Shown: positions 1-6,545 of the stretch, piece after piece
How positions within the stretch are numbered: position 1 is the stretch's first letter
Layout of the letters: the number at the start of each line of letters is the position of its first letter
NCBI GenBank assembly: GCA_937902905.1
Contig: CALELW010000038.1
Location: 1 to 11,519, forward strand
Source of the DNA: an uncultured Clostridium sp.
Lineage (GTDB): Bacteria > Bacillota > Clostridia > Lachnospirales > Lachnospiraceae
DNA: 11,519 nt
Reading direction: 5' to 3'
The notes under the pieces: generated by a model
Seen by the model: the letters and a program-made list of their open reading frames with translations, nothing else
The model's database searches: none
What the model was told of the DNA's origin: nothing
Program-made: the position numbers and the translations under genes

Positions 1-37
1 AAAATCAAGCGCTCTAGCCAAGCTGAGCCACACCCCG
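1..37 (-). tRNA. 5' half of a tRNA gene, cut by the window edge
   Basis: Read on the minus strand from 37 to 1, the sequence folds as the first half of a tRNA. It has a 7-nt acceptor strand CGGGGTG, then TG, a D-stem GCTC/GAGC closing a 10-nt D-loop with the GG pair, one linker base, the 5' strand of the anticodon stem CTTGA, and the first four loop bases TTTT. By standard numbering, positions 34-35 are U-U. That would suit Gln (UUG) or Lys (UUU), but C1 and the body resemble clostridial tRNA-Pro. The third anticodon base and the 3' half are outside the window, so I leave the isotype open. The strong promoter upstream supports a real gene. Confidence 0.85.
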
Positions 38-93
38 GATTGAACACATATTTTTGTGTCTTTCCAGCGTCTCTGAGCCGTGACGCAAGACCT

Positions 94-122
94 ATTATAT
101 TATAGAACCACCTGCTTGTCAA
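94..122 (-). promoter_or_regulatory. Consensus sigma-A promoter for the tRNA
   Basis: On the minus strand TTGACA (122-117) is followed after exactly 17 bp by TATAAT (99-94), a perfect match to the housekeeping consensus. A second TATAAT overlaps at 104-99 but gives poor spacing. The start would be near 87, leaving a ~50-nt leader before the tRNA 5' end at 37. The leader contains a small inverted repeat (GCGTC 67-71 with GACGC 82-86). Full consensus strength is typical of stable-RNA genes. Confidence 0.85.
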
Positions 123-188
123 CTAATTTCTCAAAAAATTTAAGACTTTTTTCCCTGGTCGCTCTGTCGTGCCAATCTTTCCTTCTTT

Positions 189-1244
189 TTATGCCATAAT
201 ACGATCGATTGCCTGAAGCAGACATTCCATCTGTTCATCTGTGCCAATCGAGATTCTAAGATAATCTTTAATCCGCTCTCCATTAAAATGACGAACGAAG
301 ATTTTTTCTTTTTTCAATTCTTCAAACAGCCAGCCGGCATCCACTGAATTCGGTTTTGCAAACAAGAAATTTGTGCTGGAATCAAGCACCTTGAAGCCAC
401 GGCGTCTCAATTCTTCTTTTGCACGCTCACGCGTTGCAATCACCATTTGTTTCTTTTCCTGAAAATACTCCTCATCGGCAAGAGAAGCCGCTCCTAACGC
501 AATGGATTCTCTCGTCATCGTATACGAGTTAATTGACTCTTTTACATCAGTCATCGCCTGAATCAGACGTTTATTTCCCATCGCATAACCGATACGCATA
601 CCTGCCATGGAACGTGATTTCGAATATGTACGCACAACAAGCAGATTTTCATATTTTGGCAGAAGCGAAAGTGCGCTCTCTCCTCCAAAGTCAATATATG
701 CTTCATCCACAATCACAATGACATCCTGATTTGCCGCAATGATTTCCTCGATTTCATCCCTGCTTAACGCAAGAGAGGTCGGGGCATTCGGATTTGCAAT
801 GACAACACCGCCATTTTCCTTTTTATAATCATCCGGGCAAATTCGGAAATCATCTGTCAACTTTGGACACTCGTACGGAATCCGGTAAACATTAGCCCAG
901 ACCGGATAAAACGAATATGTAACATCCGGAAACAGAATCGGCTTATCGGAATTAAAAAACGTAAGAAATGCAAGTGCAAGAACATCATCTGAGCCAACAC
1001 CGACAAATACCTGTCCGGCATCCAGTCCATGATACGATTCAAGCGCTGTCACCAATTCTTTTGCTGCCGGATCCGGATATAGGGCAAACTGTGAAACTTC
1101 CATTTCTTCGTGTGCCTTTTTTACCCCCGGTGACGGCGGATATGGATTTTCGTTTGTATTTAACTTTATAATATCTTTTACCTGAGGCTGTTCACCCGGA
1201 ACATAAGGAACAACCTTTCGGATATTTTCTTCCCAAGCTTTCAT
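189..1244 (-). CDS. hisC: Histidinol-phosphate aminotransferase
   Basis: A 351-aa class I/II PLP-dependent aminotransferase of the HisC family. It converts imidazole-acetol phosphate and glutamate to histidinol phosphate in cytosolic histidine biosynthesis. Visible family landmarks are NTNENPYPP (29-37), NPNAPTS (151-157), VDEAY with Asp180 that should contact the pyridine nitrogen, TYSKS with the Schiff-base Lys209, and MRIGY with Arg217 that should bind phosphate; LRISIGT lies near the C-terminus. NPNAPTS and SKSRSMAG differ from the textbook NPNNPTG and SKAFGLAG but fit a common clostridial HisC subgroup. Length is normal. The ATG has a strong GAGGAGG six bases upstream. It starts 52 bp after the protease gene and has its own promoter in that gap. 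No other his genes are in view. A related aromatic or threonine-phosphate decarboxylase role is possible but less likely. Confidence 0.88.
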   Translation of the reverse strand: MKAWEENIRKVVPYVPGEQPQVKDIIKLNTNENPYPPSPGVKKAHEEMEVSQFALYPDPAAKELVTALESYHGLDAGQVFVGVGSDDVLALAFLTFFNSDKPILFPDVTYSFYPVWANVYRIPYECPKLTDDFRICPDDYKKENGGVVIANPNAPTSLALSRDEIEEIIAANQDVIVIVDEAYIDFGGESALSLLPKYENLLVVRTYSKSRSMAGMRIGYAMGNKRLIQAMTDVKESINSYTMTRESIALGAASLADEEYFQEKKQMVIATRERAKEELRRRGFKVLDSSTNFLFAKPNSVDAGWLFEELKKEKIFVRHFNGERIKDYLRISIGTDEQMECLLQAIDRIMA

Positions 1245-1271
1245 TGGTACCCTCCTCGTTTTGTCTCCCTA

Positions 1272-1300
1272 AATATACTCCTTTCGCCCTCTGCCGTCAA
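1272..1300 (-). promoter_or_regulatory. Sigma-A-like promoter for hisC
   Basis: TTGACG (1300-1295), 17 bp, TATATT (1277-1272) on the minus strand: each box is one base off consensus with ideal spacing. The -35 box overlaps the stop codon of the upstream protease gene (1297-1299). The predicted start near 1265 gives a ~20-nt leader that just contains the hisC Shine-Dalgarno. hisC can therefore be transcribed independently of the upstream genes. Confidence 0.7.
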
Positions 1301-2952
1301 TAGTCTGTTATACTGCGGTATGCATCAACAATGCCATAACCCCACTCGGTATTCGGATAGGGTTCTCCCCTTGGCACAGCCCCCCGGATGAGCGCTTCAC
1401 GCACTGTATTACTGTTTGCGCCATTATCTGCATACTCCTGCATAAAAAGTGCGCTGATTCCTGCCACAAAAGCCGCTGCCACACTTGTTCCCGTCATTGT
1501 GCCGTATCGGTTTCTCGGATACGGCCCCGTAAGTTCCACACCGGGGGCAACAACTTCCGGCTTAATGTAGCCAACCGGTGTAAAACCACGCCCTGCCCGC
1601 AGATACAGGGCACCATCTCTTACGTCGTATGCCGACACTCCCGTCACAAATGGCGTTGTCGATGGATTTGTTGCCGTCATATCGGGGTCCGGATCCAAAA
1701 ATACAACTTCTTTTTCCAAAAACTGCTGAATCGGAAGCCACATAGAAAAATTAGGAACCTCATAATCAAACCGTGTCCGCACTTTCCAAATGCCGGTCGT
1801 CGGATTTTGAAAGCGGAAAACGACAACCTGCTCTCTCGTCAGTTCCTGCGCTACACCAAAATAAATTTCGACTGTCGTATTTTCCGGCACAAACCGATGC
1901 TCATAGCGGATTCCTGAGACCGCGCGGATTTCACGAATTGTCTCCCCGCTCGGCGAAATGACATCCAGTGATAAACTTCCCGGCGTCTGCCACCACAACT
2001 GCCCCATAAATCCATTCATATTTGCAGATACGCTGATATCAATTGTATCCTCCTTGCGGCGTATTGTATGGTGGTGCCTTGCATTTCCCTCATTTCCCAC
2101 ACATGTTACAATTGCCACACCGCCAACCGACAAATACCGGTTCAAATAGACTCCAAGAGCCGTACTCCCGTTGTGGTTTCCCATACTGCTGCCCATGCCC
2201 AGACAGAGAATAATTGGTTTTCTCTTCTGCGCCGCCACTGAAAGCAGATAGGCAAGTCCGGTCATCACATCACTTTCCAGATAAGCCGGCACATCTGCCG
2301 GGATCCCATAATAACTCCGATAGCTTTCATTCGCCTGCCGGCACTTAACGACAACCAATTCAGACAATGGCGCCACCCCGGAAAATTCTTCTGCCCGGTT
2401 CTCATTTCCTGCCGCCACACCTGCCATAAATGTTCCGTGTCCAATCTCATCCCGGCTTGGTACAATTTCAAACGGATTTTCTGACGAAAGTGCCTGATTC
2501 AGCTGCTCCCTCGAATACATCCGTCCATACGGAAAATTTTCATTTCCAACCCCTTCTTCTACACTCTGGTCCCAGATTGATACAATCCTTGAAGTCCCAT
2601 CTGCCGCCACAAATGCCTCATGTGTAAAATCAATTCCTGTGTCCACAATCCCAATCAGCACGCCCTGTCCATACAAATCAAGAGACGGCTGCCTGCGAAT
2701 CCGCAGCACACCACTGGCTTCCAGTGCTTCTTCACTCATCAGACCAAAGACGTTTGGAATCGCTGAAAACCCATATTTTTGTATTGCCTCACCATTTACA
2801 TTTTGAACCTGCTGGTAAATAATTGCCTGTCTGTCATCGAGTCGAATATAACAGTCTGGGTTATATGCTTCCCTTATGTATTCCTCGCCACGGTAATTAT
2901 CCACAACATAAATGAGAACATCCTCTGCAAAAACCGCTTCCCTGCACTGCAT
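1297..2952 (-). CDS. CspA-like S8 family (subtilisin-type) serine protease
   Basis: A 551-aa subtilase resembling the CspA/B/C germination-protease group of clostridia. Asp104 (GIVDTG), His172 (GHGT), oxyanion Asn287 (VGNEG) and Ser490 (GTSVAA) are all present, so it should be catalytically active, unlike the pseudoprotease CspC of C. difficile. Residues 1-90 look like a prodomain. Residues ~295-400, between the Asn and Ser motifs, carry the beta-rich insertion (jelly roll in the CspB structure) with the family pattern SPSGE and NPTTGIW. There is no signal peptide or membrane segment. An upstream in-frame ATG at 2979 would add nine residues, but it has no Shine-Dalgarno, while the ATG at 2952 has AGGAGG seven bases before it. 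That Shine-Dalgarno lies inside a terminator-like stem after clpX. The substrate is unknown; relatives occur in clostridia beyond the spore-germination context. Confidence 0.88.
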   Translation of the reverse strand: MQCREAVFAEDVLIYVVDNYRGEEYIREAYNPDCYIRLDDRQAIIYQQVQNVNGEAIQKYGFSAIPNVFGLMSEEALEASGVLRIRRQPSLDLYGQGVLIGIVDTGIDFTHEAFVAADGTSRIVSIWDQSVEEGVGNENFPYGRMYSREQLNQALSSENPFEIVPSRDEIGHGTFMAGVAAGNENRAEEFSGVAPLSELVVVKCRQANESYRSYYGIPADVPAYLESDVMTGLAYLLSVAAQKRKPIILCLGMGSSMGNHNGSTALGVYLNRYLSVGGVAIVTCVGNEGNARHHHTIRRKEDTIDISVSANMNGFMGQLWWQTPGSLSLDVISPSGETIREIRAVSGIRYEHRFVPENTTVEIYFGVAQELTREQVVVFRFQNPTTGIWKVRTRFDYEVPNFSMWLPIQQFLEKEVVFLDPDPDMTATNPSTTPFVTGVSAYDVRDGALYLRAGRGFTPVGYIKPEVVAPGVELTGPYPRNRYGTMTGTSVAAAFVAGISALFMQEYADNGANSNTVREALIRGAVPRGEPYPNTEWGYGIVDAYRSITDY

Positions 2953-2996
2953 AAAAAAACCTCCTGCGCTTTGTTTCATCTTACGCAGGAGGTCTT
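2953..2996 (-). terminator. Terminator-like hairpin after clpX that contains the protease gene's RBS
   Basis: Minus-strand RNA has a perfect 10-bp stem: ACCTCCTGCG (2993-2984) pairs with CGCAGGAGGT (2968-2959) across a 15-nt loop. G-U/A-U pairs extend it by about three, and 6-7 U residues (2959-2953) follow directly. It starts ~13 nt after the clpX stop (3008-3010). The 3' arm holds AGGAGG (2965-2960), the Shine-Dalgarno of the next gene, whose ATG (2952) touches the end of the U-tract. The one element therefore can terminate clpX transcripts and, in read-through RNA, hide the RBS. Confidence 0.8.
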
Positions 2997-3007
2997 ACTT
3001 TTATCCA

Positions 3008-4390
3008 TCAGCCATTACTTCGCATCAAAATCGTAGGAGAACCTTTTCCTTCAATATAATCTTTAGTAATGATAACTTTGCCAATCATTTCATCTTTTGG
3101 AATTTCATACATAATATCTATCATAAATTCCTCGATAATGGAACGGAGCGCTCTGGCACCGGTCTTCTTCGCCGCCGCTTTTTTCGCTACCGCCATCATG
3201 GCATCATCTTCAAATTCCAAATCCACTTCATCCATCTGCAAAAGTTTACGATACTGTTTCAAAATAGCATTTTTCGGTTTTTGCAGCACCTGAACTAACA
3301 ATTCCTCATCCATCGCCTGTAAAGAAAATACAATCGGCAGACGCCCGATAAACTCCGGAATCAAGCCATACTCGCGGATATCTTCGGTTTCTACCAAGCG
3401 GAACAAATCTTTCTCATGATCGTACTTATCCCGAAGTTCCGAGCCAAATCCAATCGTTCCCTGACTGGTAAGACGTTTTTTAATGATGTCTTCAAGTCCC
3501 GGAAAAGCTCCACCACAAATAAATAAAATGTTGCTCGTGTTCACCGTCGTCATCGGAACCATTGCATTTTTATTGGTTGCACCAACCGGCACTTCCACAT
3601 CGGCACCCTCCAACAATTTCAAAAGTGCCTGCTGCACCGATTCTCCGCTTACATCACGGTTATTGGTGTTCTGCTTTTTCGCAATTTTATCAATTTCATC
3701 GATATAAACAATGCCGCGTTCCGCCAATTCTACATCGTTATCCGCATTGGCAAGAAGTTTGGAAATAACACTCTCTACATCATCGCCAATATAACCTGCT
3801 TCTGTTAATGCCGTGGCATCCGTAATGGCAAGCGGCACCTGCAAAAGACGAGCCATCGTCTTAACCATAAATGTTTTTCCGCTTCCGGTTGGTCCTAACA
3901 TCAGCATATTTGACTTTTCAATTTCCACACCGTCATCAGTCTGCTCAGCAAGTACACGCTTATAATGATTATAAACGCCAACAGACAGCACCTTCTTTGC
4001 CTGCTCCTGCCCCATCACATATTCATCAAGGTTTCCTTTAATGACGTGAGGTGCCGGAAGTTTGTTAATATCCAGTGCCGGTTTTTCCTGTTTTTTCTTC
4101 TTTTTGGTTTTGACCTGATGACGCTCCTGAAATTCATTCGGCGGCTCTAACCCCATACTGCCGAGATTCATCATATCCATTCCCGGAAAACTTGGCATTC
4201 CCTGCATTCCAATCTGGTCAAACGTTTTCTGCATACAATCCGAGCAAATCGTAATCTGATTCGGAATGGTAATCATTTTATCTACTTTACTTTCCGGACG
4301 GTGGCACAAATAACAAATTTTTTCGTAACCATCGGAATCCTTTTTTTGATTCTTATCATCCGGATTCATCTCTTTTATTTCTTCACTCAT
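3008..4390 (-). CDS. clpX: ClpX-like AAA+ protein unfoldase with C4 zinc finger
   Basis: A 460-aa AAA+ ATPase of the ClpX family, which unfolds proteins and feeds them to ClpP. Landmarks are a zinc-binding domain with Cys26, Cys29, Cys49 and Cys52; a long Met-rich then Lys-rich linker (~57-105); Walker A GPTGSGKT (166-173); pore loop GYIGDD (199-204, usually GYVGED); Walker B VYIDEID (228-234); IGF (313-315), the ClpP-docking tripeptide; FIGRLPIVF with a likely arginine finger (~350); and sensor-2 GARALR (411-416). The segment that normally carries the RKH loop reads VGATNKNAMVP and lacks RKH. The zinc domain and linker also differ from housekeeping ClpX, so this may be a paralogue; no clpP is nearby. 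The ATG at 4390 has GGAGG five bases upstream. A GTG at 4420 would add ten residues but reads into the leader hairpin and lacks an RBS. Confidence 0.88.
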   Translation of the reverse strand: MSEEIKEMNPDDKNQKKDSDGYEKICYLCHRPESKVDKMITIPNQITICSDCMQKTFDQIGMQGMPSFPGMDMMNLGSMGLEPPNEFQERHQVKTKKKKKQEKPALDINKLPAPHVIKGNLDEYVMGQEQAKKVLSVGVYNHYKRVLAEQTDDGVEIEKSNMLMLGPTGSGKTFMVKTMARLLQVPLAITDATALTEAGYIGDDVESVISKLLANADNDVELAERGIVYIDEIDKIAKKQNTNNRDVSGESVQQALLKLLEGADVEVPVGATNKNAMVPMTTVNTSNILFICGGAFPGLEDIIKKRLTSQGTIGFGSELRDKYDHEKDLFRLVETEDIREYGLIPEFIGRLPIVFSLQAMDEELLVQVLQKPKNAILKQYRKLLQMDEVDLEFEDDAMMAVAKKAAAKKTGARALRSIIEEFMIDIMYEIPKDEMIGKVIITKDYIEGKGSPTILMRSNG

Positions 4391-4414
4391 AGTTTCCTCC
4401 ATTTTTAGCACAAA

Positions 4415-4440
4415 TCCCACCGCACAAATATGCGGTGGGA
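4415..4440 (-). terminator. Strong hairpin between htrA and clpX (weak terminator or 5' leader stem)
   Basis: A perfect 10-bp stem, TCCCACCGCA (4415-4424) with TGCGGTGGGA (4431-4440), closes a 6-nt loop. In the minus direction it is followed only by UUUGUGCU, a poor U-tract. In the plus direction the tail is also weak. It lies after the htrA stop (4465-4467), so it may end part of the htrA transcripts. It also begins a few bases after the predicted clpX transcription start, so it would cap the 5' end of the clpX mRNA. Confidence 0.6.
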
Positions 4441-4443
4441 CTT

Positions 4444-4472
4444 ATTATACCCGATTTCACTCAATTAGTAAA
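4444..4472 (-). promoter_or_regulatory. Sigma-A-like promoter for clpX
   Basis: Minus strand TTTACT (4472-4467), 17 bp, TATAAT (4449-4444). The -10 is perfect; the -35 matches four of six. The -35 overlaps the last codons and stop of htrA. The predicted start is near 4437, at the base of the following hairpin. Confidence 0.6.
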
Positions 4473-6159
4473 TACTTCCGCCCCAAGGTACTACCTGAGA
4501 ATTGTCATTATTATAATTGTTGTTATAATTATCATTATTATAATCCTGACTGGAATCATTTTGCTGTTGTGTCGAACCATCGTCCAATCCATCTAACGTA
4601 TCTTTACCTTTGAGCACAACATCCACTTGTTTCGCTTTATAAGTTCCGTCATTGCTTCTCTGAACAGTAACTTTTATGGTCGTACCGGCTTTTGTACTGT
4701 TTACCTTTTCCTGTACTTCCTGAATGGTCTTAACCGTCTGGTCACCAATTTTTGTAATAACATCGCCCTGCTTAATACCTGCTTTATAAGCAGCACCGGT
4801 ATCAGATACCGCAGCGACATACACACCAACCGGAATACCATATGCTTTGCTTACACTTTCCGAAATGTCTCTTCCGGTGATTCCCAGATAACCTTTTTCG
4901 CTGTCTTTCAAAACTTCGCGGTCCATCAAGTCATTAATAACTGAAACTGCATCACTCATCGGAATCGCATATCCCATACCTTCAACATTTGTTGAACCGT
5001 AGGAGAAATATTTTGACGAGTTAATACCAATTACATTTCCGTTTGTATCAATCAAAGCACCGCCGCTGTTACCAGGATTAATCGCTGCATCTGTCTGCAT
5101 CAAAACCTGTGTCGTACTCTTTCCGCTTCCATCCGATGCGGACACTTCACGGTTTTTCGCACTCAGATAACCAACGGTTACGGACTGTCCATAACCAAGA
5201 GCATTTCCGATGGCAATTACCATCTGTCCGACTTTTGCCTGATCTGAATTTCCTAATGAAGCAACACGAATACTTTTCTTCGTGGATTCTTTGAGGGAAC
5301 TTAATTTAACGGTAATAACCGCAAGGTCATTCGACTCGCTTGTTCCTTTTACCGTTGCATCCGCCACTTCATTATCGTTAAAAGTAACTGAAATCTTATC
5401 GGCATCAGCTACAACGTGATTATTTGTCACAATCAAGAGTTGGTCATTATCCTGTTTTACAATAAATCCGGATCCTGCTCCCTCGGAAGAATAAGTCTGT
5501 CCAAAGTAAGAAGTCTGGGTACTCTTCTCCGTAATCGCAACAATCGATGGCATAACCTTTTCCACGATACCGGACACATCGGCAACCGTAGCTGCTGAGC
5601 CGGATACCGTTGTCAGAGCAACACCATTATTGGAACTGTTATCCACGCCCTGAATCTCACTCTTCGTTCCGAACAAAGCAGATAATCCCTTGTTTACTCC
5701 AAAGAAACATCCCGCTGCAATCACGCCAAATAAAACTGCACTGACTAAAATTTTAGGAATTGACATTCCTCTTTTTGCTTTCTTTTCTTTTTTCTTTTTC
5801 ACGTTCTGCGCTTCAACATTTTGGAAACGGTACGTGTTATCTTCAGACGGCATCGGTGATGGCTGCACCGGCTGTTCATAATTGGTATTCTGCTGCTGTG
5901 CCGGTTCCGGTTGCGGCTGTGTATACTGTGGAGTCACCTCCGGTTCTGGTTGTGTATACTGTGAAGTCGCCTCCGGTTCTGGTTGTGTATACTGAGATGC
6001 TGCTTCTTGCTCCGGCTGTACCGGCTGGTTCTGATTCTCAGTCTGCGGCTCCTGTGGTTCCTGAAAAGCCTGTGGTGCCGGATTGTCAACCATGACAAAT
6101 CCATTGGCATCGTTATTATTTTCCATGCTATTGTTATTTCCCATGTTGTTTTCGTCCAT
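4465..6159 (-). CDS. htrA: HtrA/DegP-like membrane-anchored serine protease with PDZ domain
   Basis: A 564-aa trypsin-like protease of the HtrA/DegP family, expected to degrade misfolded proteins at the outer face of the cytoplasmic membrane. Residues 1-120 are a Gln/Pro/Glu/Asn-rich low-complexity tail with an 11-residue repeat. A Lys-rich patch (121-130) precedes one hydrophobic span (~134-157), giving a cytosolic tail and an external protease. The triad is His248 (TNNHVV), Asp278 (NDLAV) and Ser365 (GNSGGA). One PDZ domain occupies ~422-515 (YLGITGR, GIKQGDVITKIG). The C-terminus (~530-564) is Asn/Asp-rich. ATG is preceded by AAGGA nine bases upstream; a TATAAT lies ~32 bases before it. 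It is the first gene of a co-directional proteolysis cluster. The fold and catalytic residues are clear; assignment to HtrA, HtrB or YyxA-type is not possible. Confidence 0.9.
   Translation of the reverse strand: MDENNMGNNNSMENNNDANGFVMVDNPAPQAFQEPQEPQTENQNQPVQPEQEAASQYTQPEPEATSQYTQPEPEVTPQYTQPQPEPAQQQNTNYEQPVQPSPMPSEDNTYRFQNVEAQNVKKKKEKKAKRGMSIPKILVSAVLFGVIAAGCFFGVNKGLSALFGTKSEIQGVDNSSNNGVALTTVSGSAATVADVSGIVEKVMPSIVAITEKSTQTSYFGQTYSSEGAGSGFIVKQDNDQLLIVTNNHVVADADKISVTFNDNEVADATVKGTSESNDLAVITVKLSSLKESTKKSIRVASLGNSDQAKVGQMVIAIGNALGYGQSVTVGYLSAKNREVSASDGSGKSTTQVLMQTDAAINPGNSGGALIDTNGNVIGINSSKYFSYGSTNVEGMGYAIPMSDAVSVINDLMDREVLKDSEKGYLGITGRDISESVSKAYGIPVGVYVAAVSDTGAAYKAGIKQGDVITKIGDQTVKTIQEVQEKVNSTKAGTTIKVTVQRSNDGTYKAKQVDVVLKGKDTLDGLDDGSTQQQNDSSQDYNNDNYNNNYNNDNSQVVPWGGSIY
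5893..5991 (-). repeat. 33-bp in-frame tandem repeat, three units, in htrA
   Basis: The hexamer GTATAC recurs at 5921, 5954 and 5987, exactly 33 bp apart, inside near-identical units. They encode an 11-residue motif, YTQPEPEATSQ and variants (residues 57-89), in the cytosolic tail of the HtrA-like protein. The third unit is partly degenerate. Length variation between strains by slippage would keep the frame. Confidence 0.85.
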
Positions 6160-6191
6160 GATAAAACATCCTTTCGTCTTAAGTTAGGTTT

Positions 6192-6197
6192 ATTATA
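6192..6197 (-). promoter_or_regulatory. -10 box of the htrA promoter
   Basis: TATAAT on the minus strand (6197-6192) would start RNA near 6185, ~26 nt before the htrA ATG. I see no good -35 at 16-18 bp; the 17-bp position reads ACATTC. A weak or activator-dependent promoter is likely. The -35 region abuts the large palindrome beginning at 6221. Confidence 0.45.
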
Positions 6198-6220
6198 GAC
6201 AGTAATTGTGTTGAGAATGT

Positions 6221-6351
6221 GAATGATTTATAATATTTGCGTCTTGTGGGCGCTTTCGCTTGACAAATTGCGTAAGGGTATCGGCATGTAAAATACACAT
6301 GCCGGATACCCACGCATTTGTACCCACAATCCACAAATGTTATAAATCATC
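6221..6351. repeat. ~130-bp imperfect palindrome
   Basis: The left arm (6221-6289) and right arm (6297-6351) are inverted copies. GGCATGT (6283-6289) pairs with ACATGCC (6297-6303), GGGTATC with GGATACCC, GCGT with ACGC, ACAAAT with ATTTGT, TTGTGGG with CCCACAA, and TGATTTATAA with TTATAAATCA. The left arm carries an extra ~12 bp (about 6251-6262), so the hairpin has an internal bulge. No U-tract follows on either strand, which argues against a terminator. It could be a miniature inverted-repeat element, a regulator-binding region of htrA, or a structured RNA. No target-site duplication is obvious. Confidence 0.75.
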
Positions 6352-6364
6352 TATAAGCGGCTAA

Positions 6365-6390
6365 AACTTCTGACTTGCCGGCAAGAAGTT
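6365..6390. repeat. Short hairpin with palindromic core
   Basis: AACTTCT (6365-6371) is inverted in AGAAGTT (6384-6390), and between them lies CTTGCCGGCAAG, itself a perfect 12-bp palindrome that overlaps the right arm. It is not followed by a U-tract. A dimeric protein site or small RNA stem is possible; function unknown. Confidence 0.55.
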
Positions 6391-6391
6391 T

Positions 6392-6545
6392 ATGCAACTA
6401 AAATCCTTACAAATTAAAAAAAGCGTTGCATGGTTTTAAATGTTTTTCAAAATCAAGCAACCAAAACGACTGCAACTAAGAGAAAGAGTTGCATTTATCC
6501 ACGAATTTGTCCTTCCAAGCCCGAATAACACGGTTAAAATGCAAC
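6392..6545. repeat. Five alternating copies of a TGCAAC motif
   Basis: TGCAAC (usually ATGCAAC) occurs at 6392-6398, 6471-6476 and 6539-6545 on the plus strand. Its inverse GTTGCA occurs at 6425-6431 and 6488-6494, so orientation alternates. The middle pair (TGCAACT 6471-6477, AGTTGCA 6487-6493) forms a 7-bp hairpin with a 9-nt loop. A longer direct repeat, AATCAAGCAA, appears at 6451-6460 and 6557-6566, and ACG follows both copies within 4-6 bases. A 9/9-minus-one DnaA-box-like TTATCCACG lies at 6495-6503. The spacing is irregular, so this is not a CRISPR array. It could be a set of regulator sites or the remains of a repeat element. Confidence 0.55.

Noticed and set aside
123..188. Intrinsic terminator for hisC
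   Set aside because: Only a 7-bp A/T stem with a 3-nt loop and no proper U-tract is visible, so I do not call one.
4080..4115. Slippery A-rich stretch in the clpX linker as a programmed frameshift
   Set aside because: The A6 run is in the wrong phase for an X XXY YYZ heptamer, and the frame continues through the conserved AAA+ domain.
5893..5991. Regular 33-bp spacing suggesting a CRISPR array
   Set aside because: The units are contiguous, in frame, and encode a low-complexity protein segment with no variable spacers.
6495..6503. DnaA box / replication origin
   Set aside because: A single near-match TTATCCACG with no cluster of boxes and no dnaA or dnaN nearby.
6392..6545. TGCAAC copies as a CRISPR array
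   Set aside because: Copies are 6-7 bp, alternate in orientation and are unevenly spaced.
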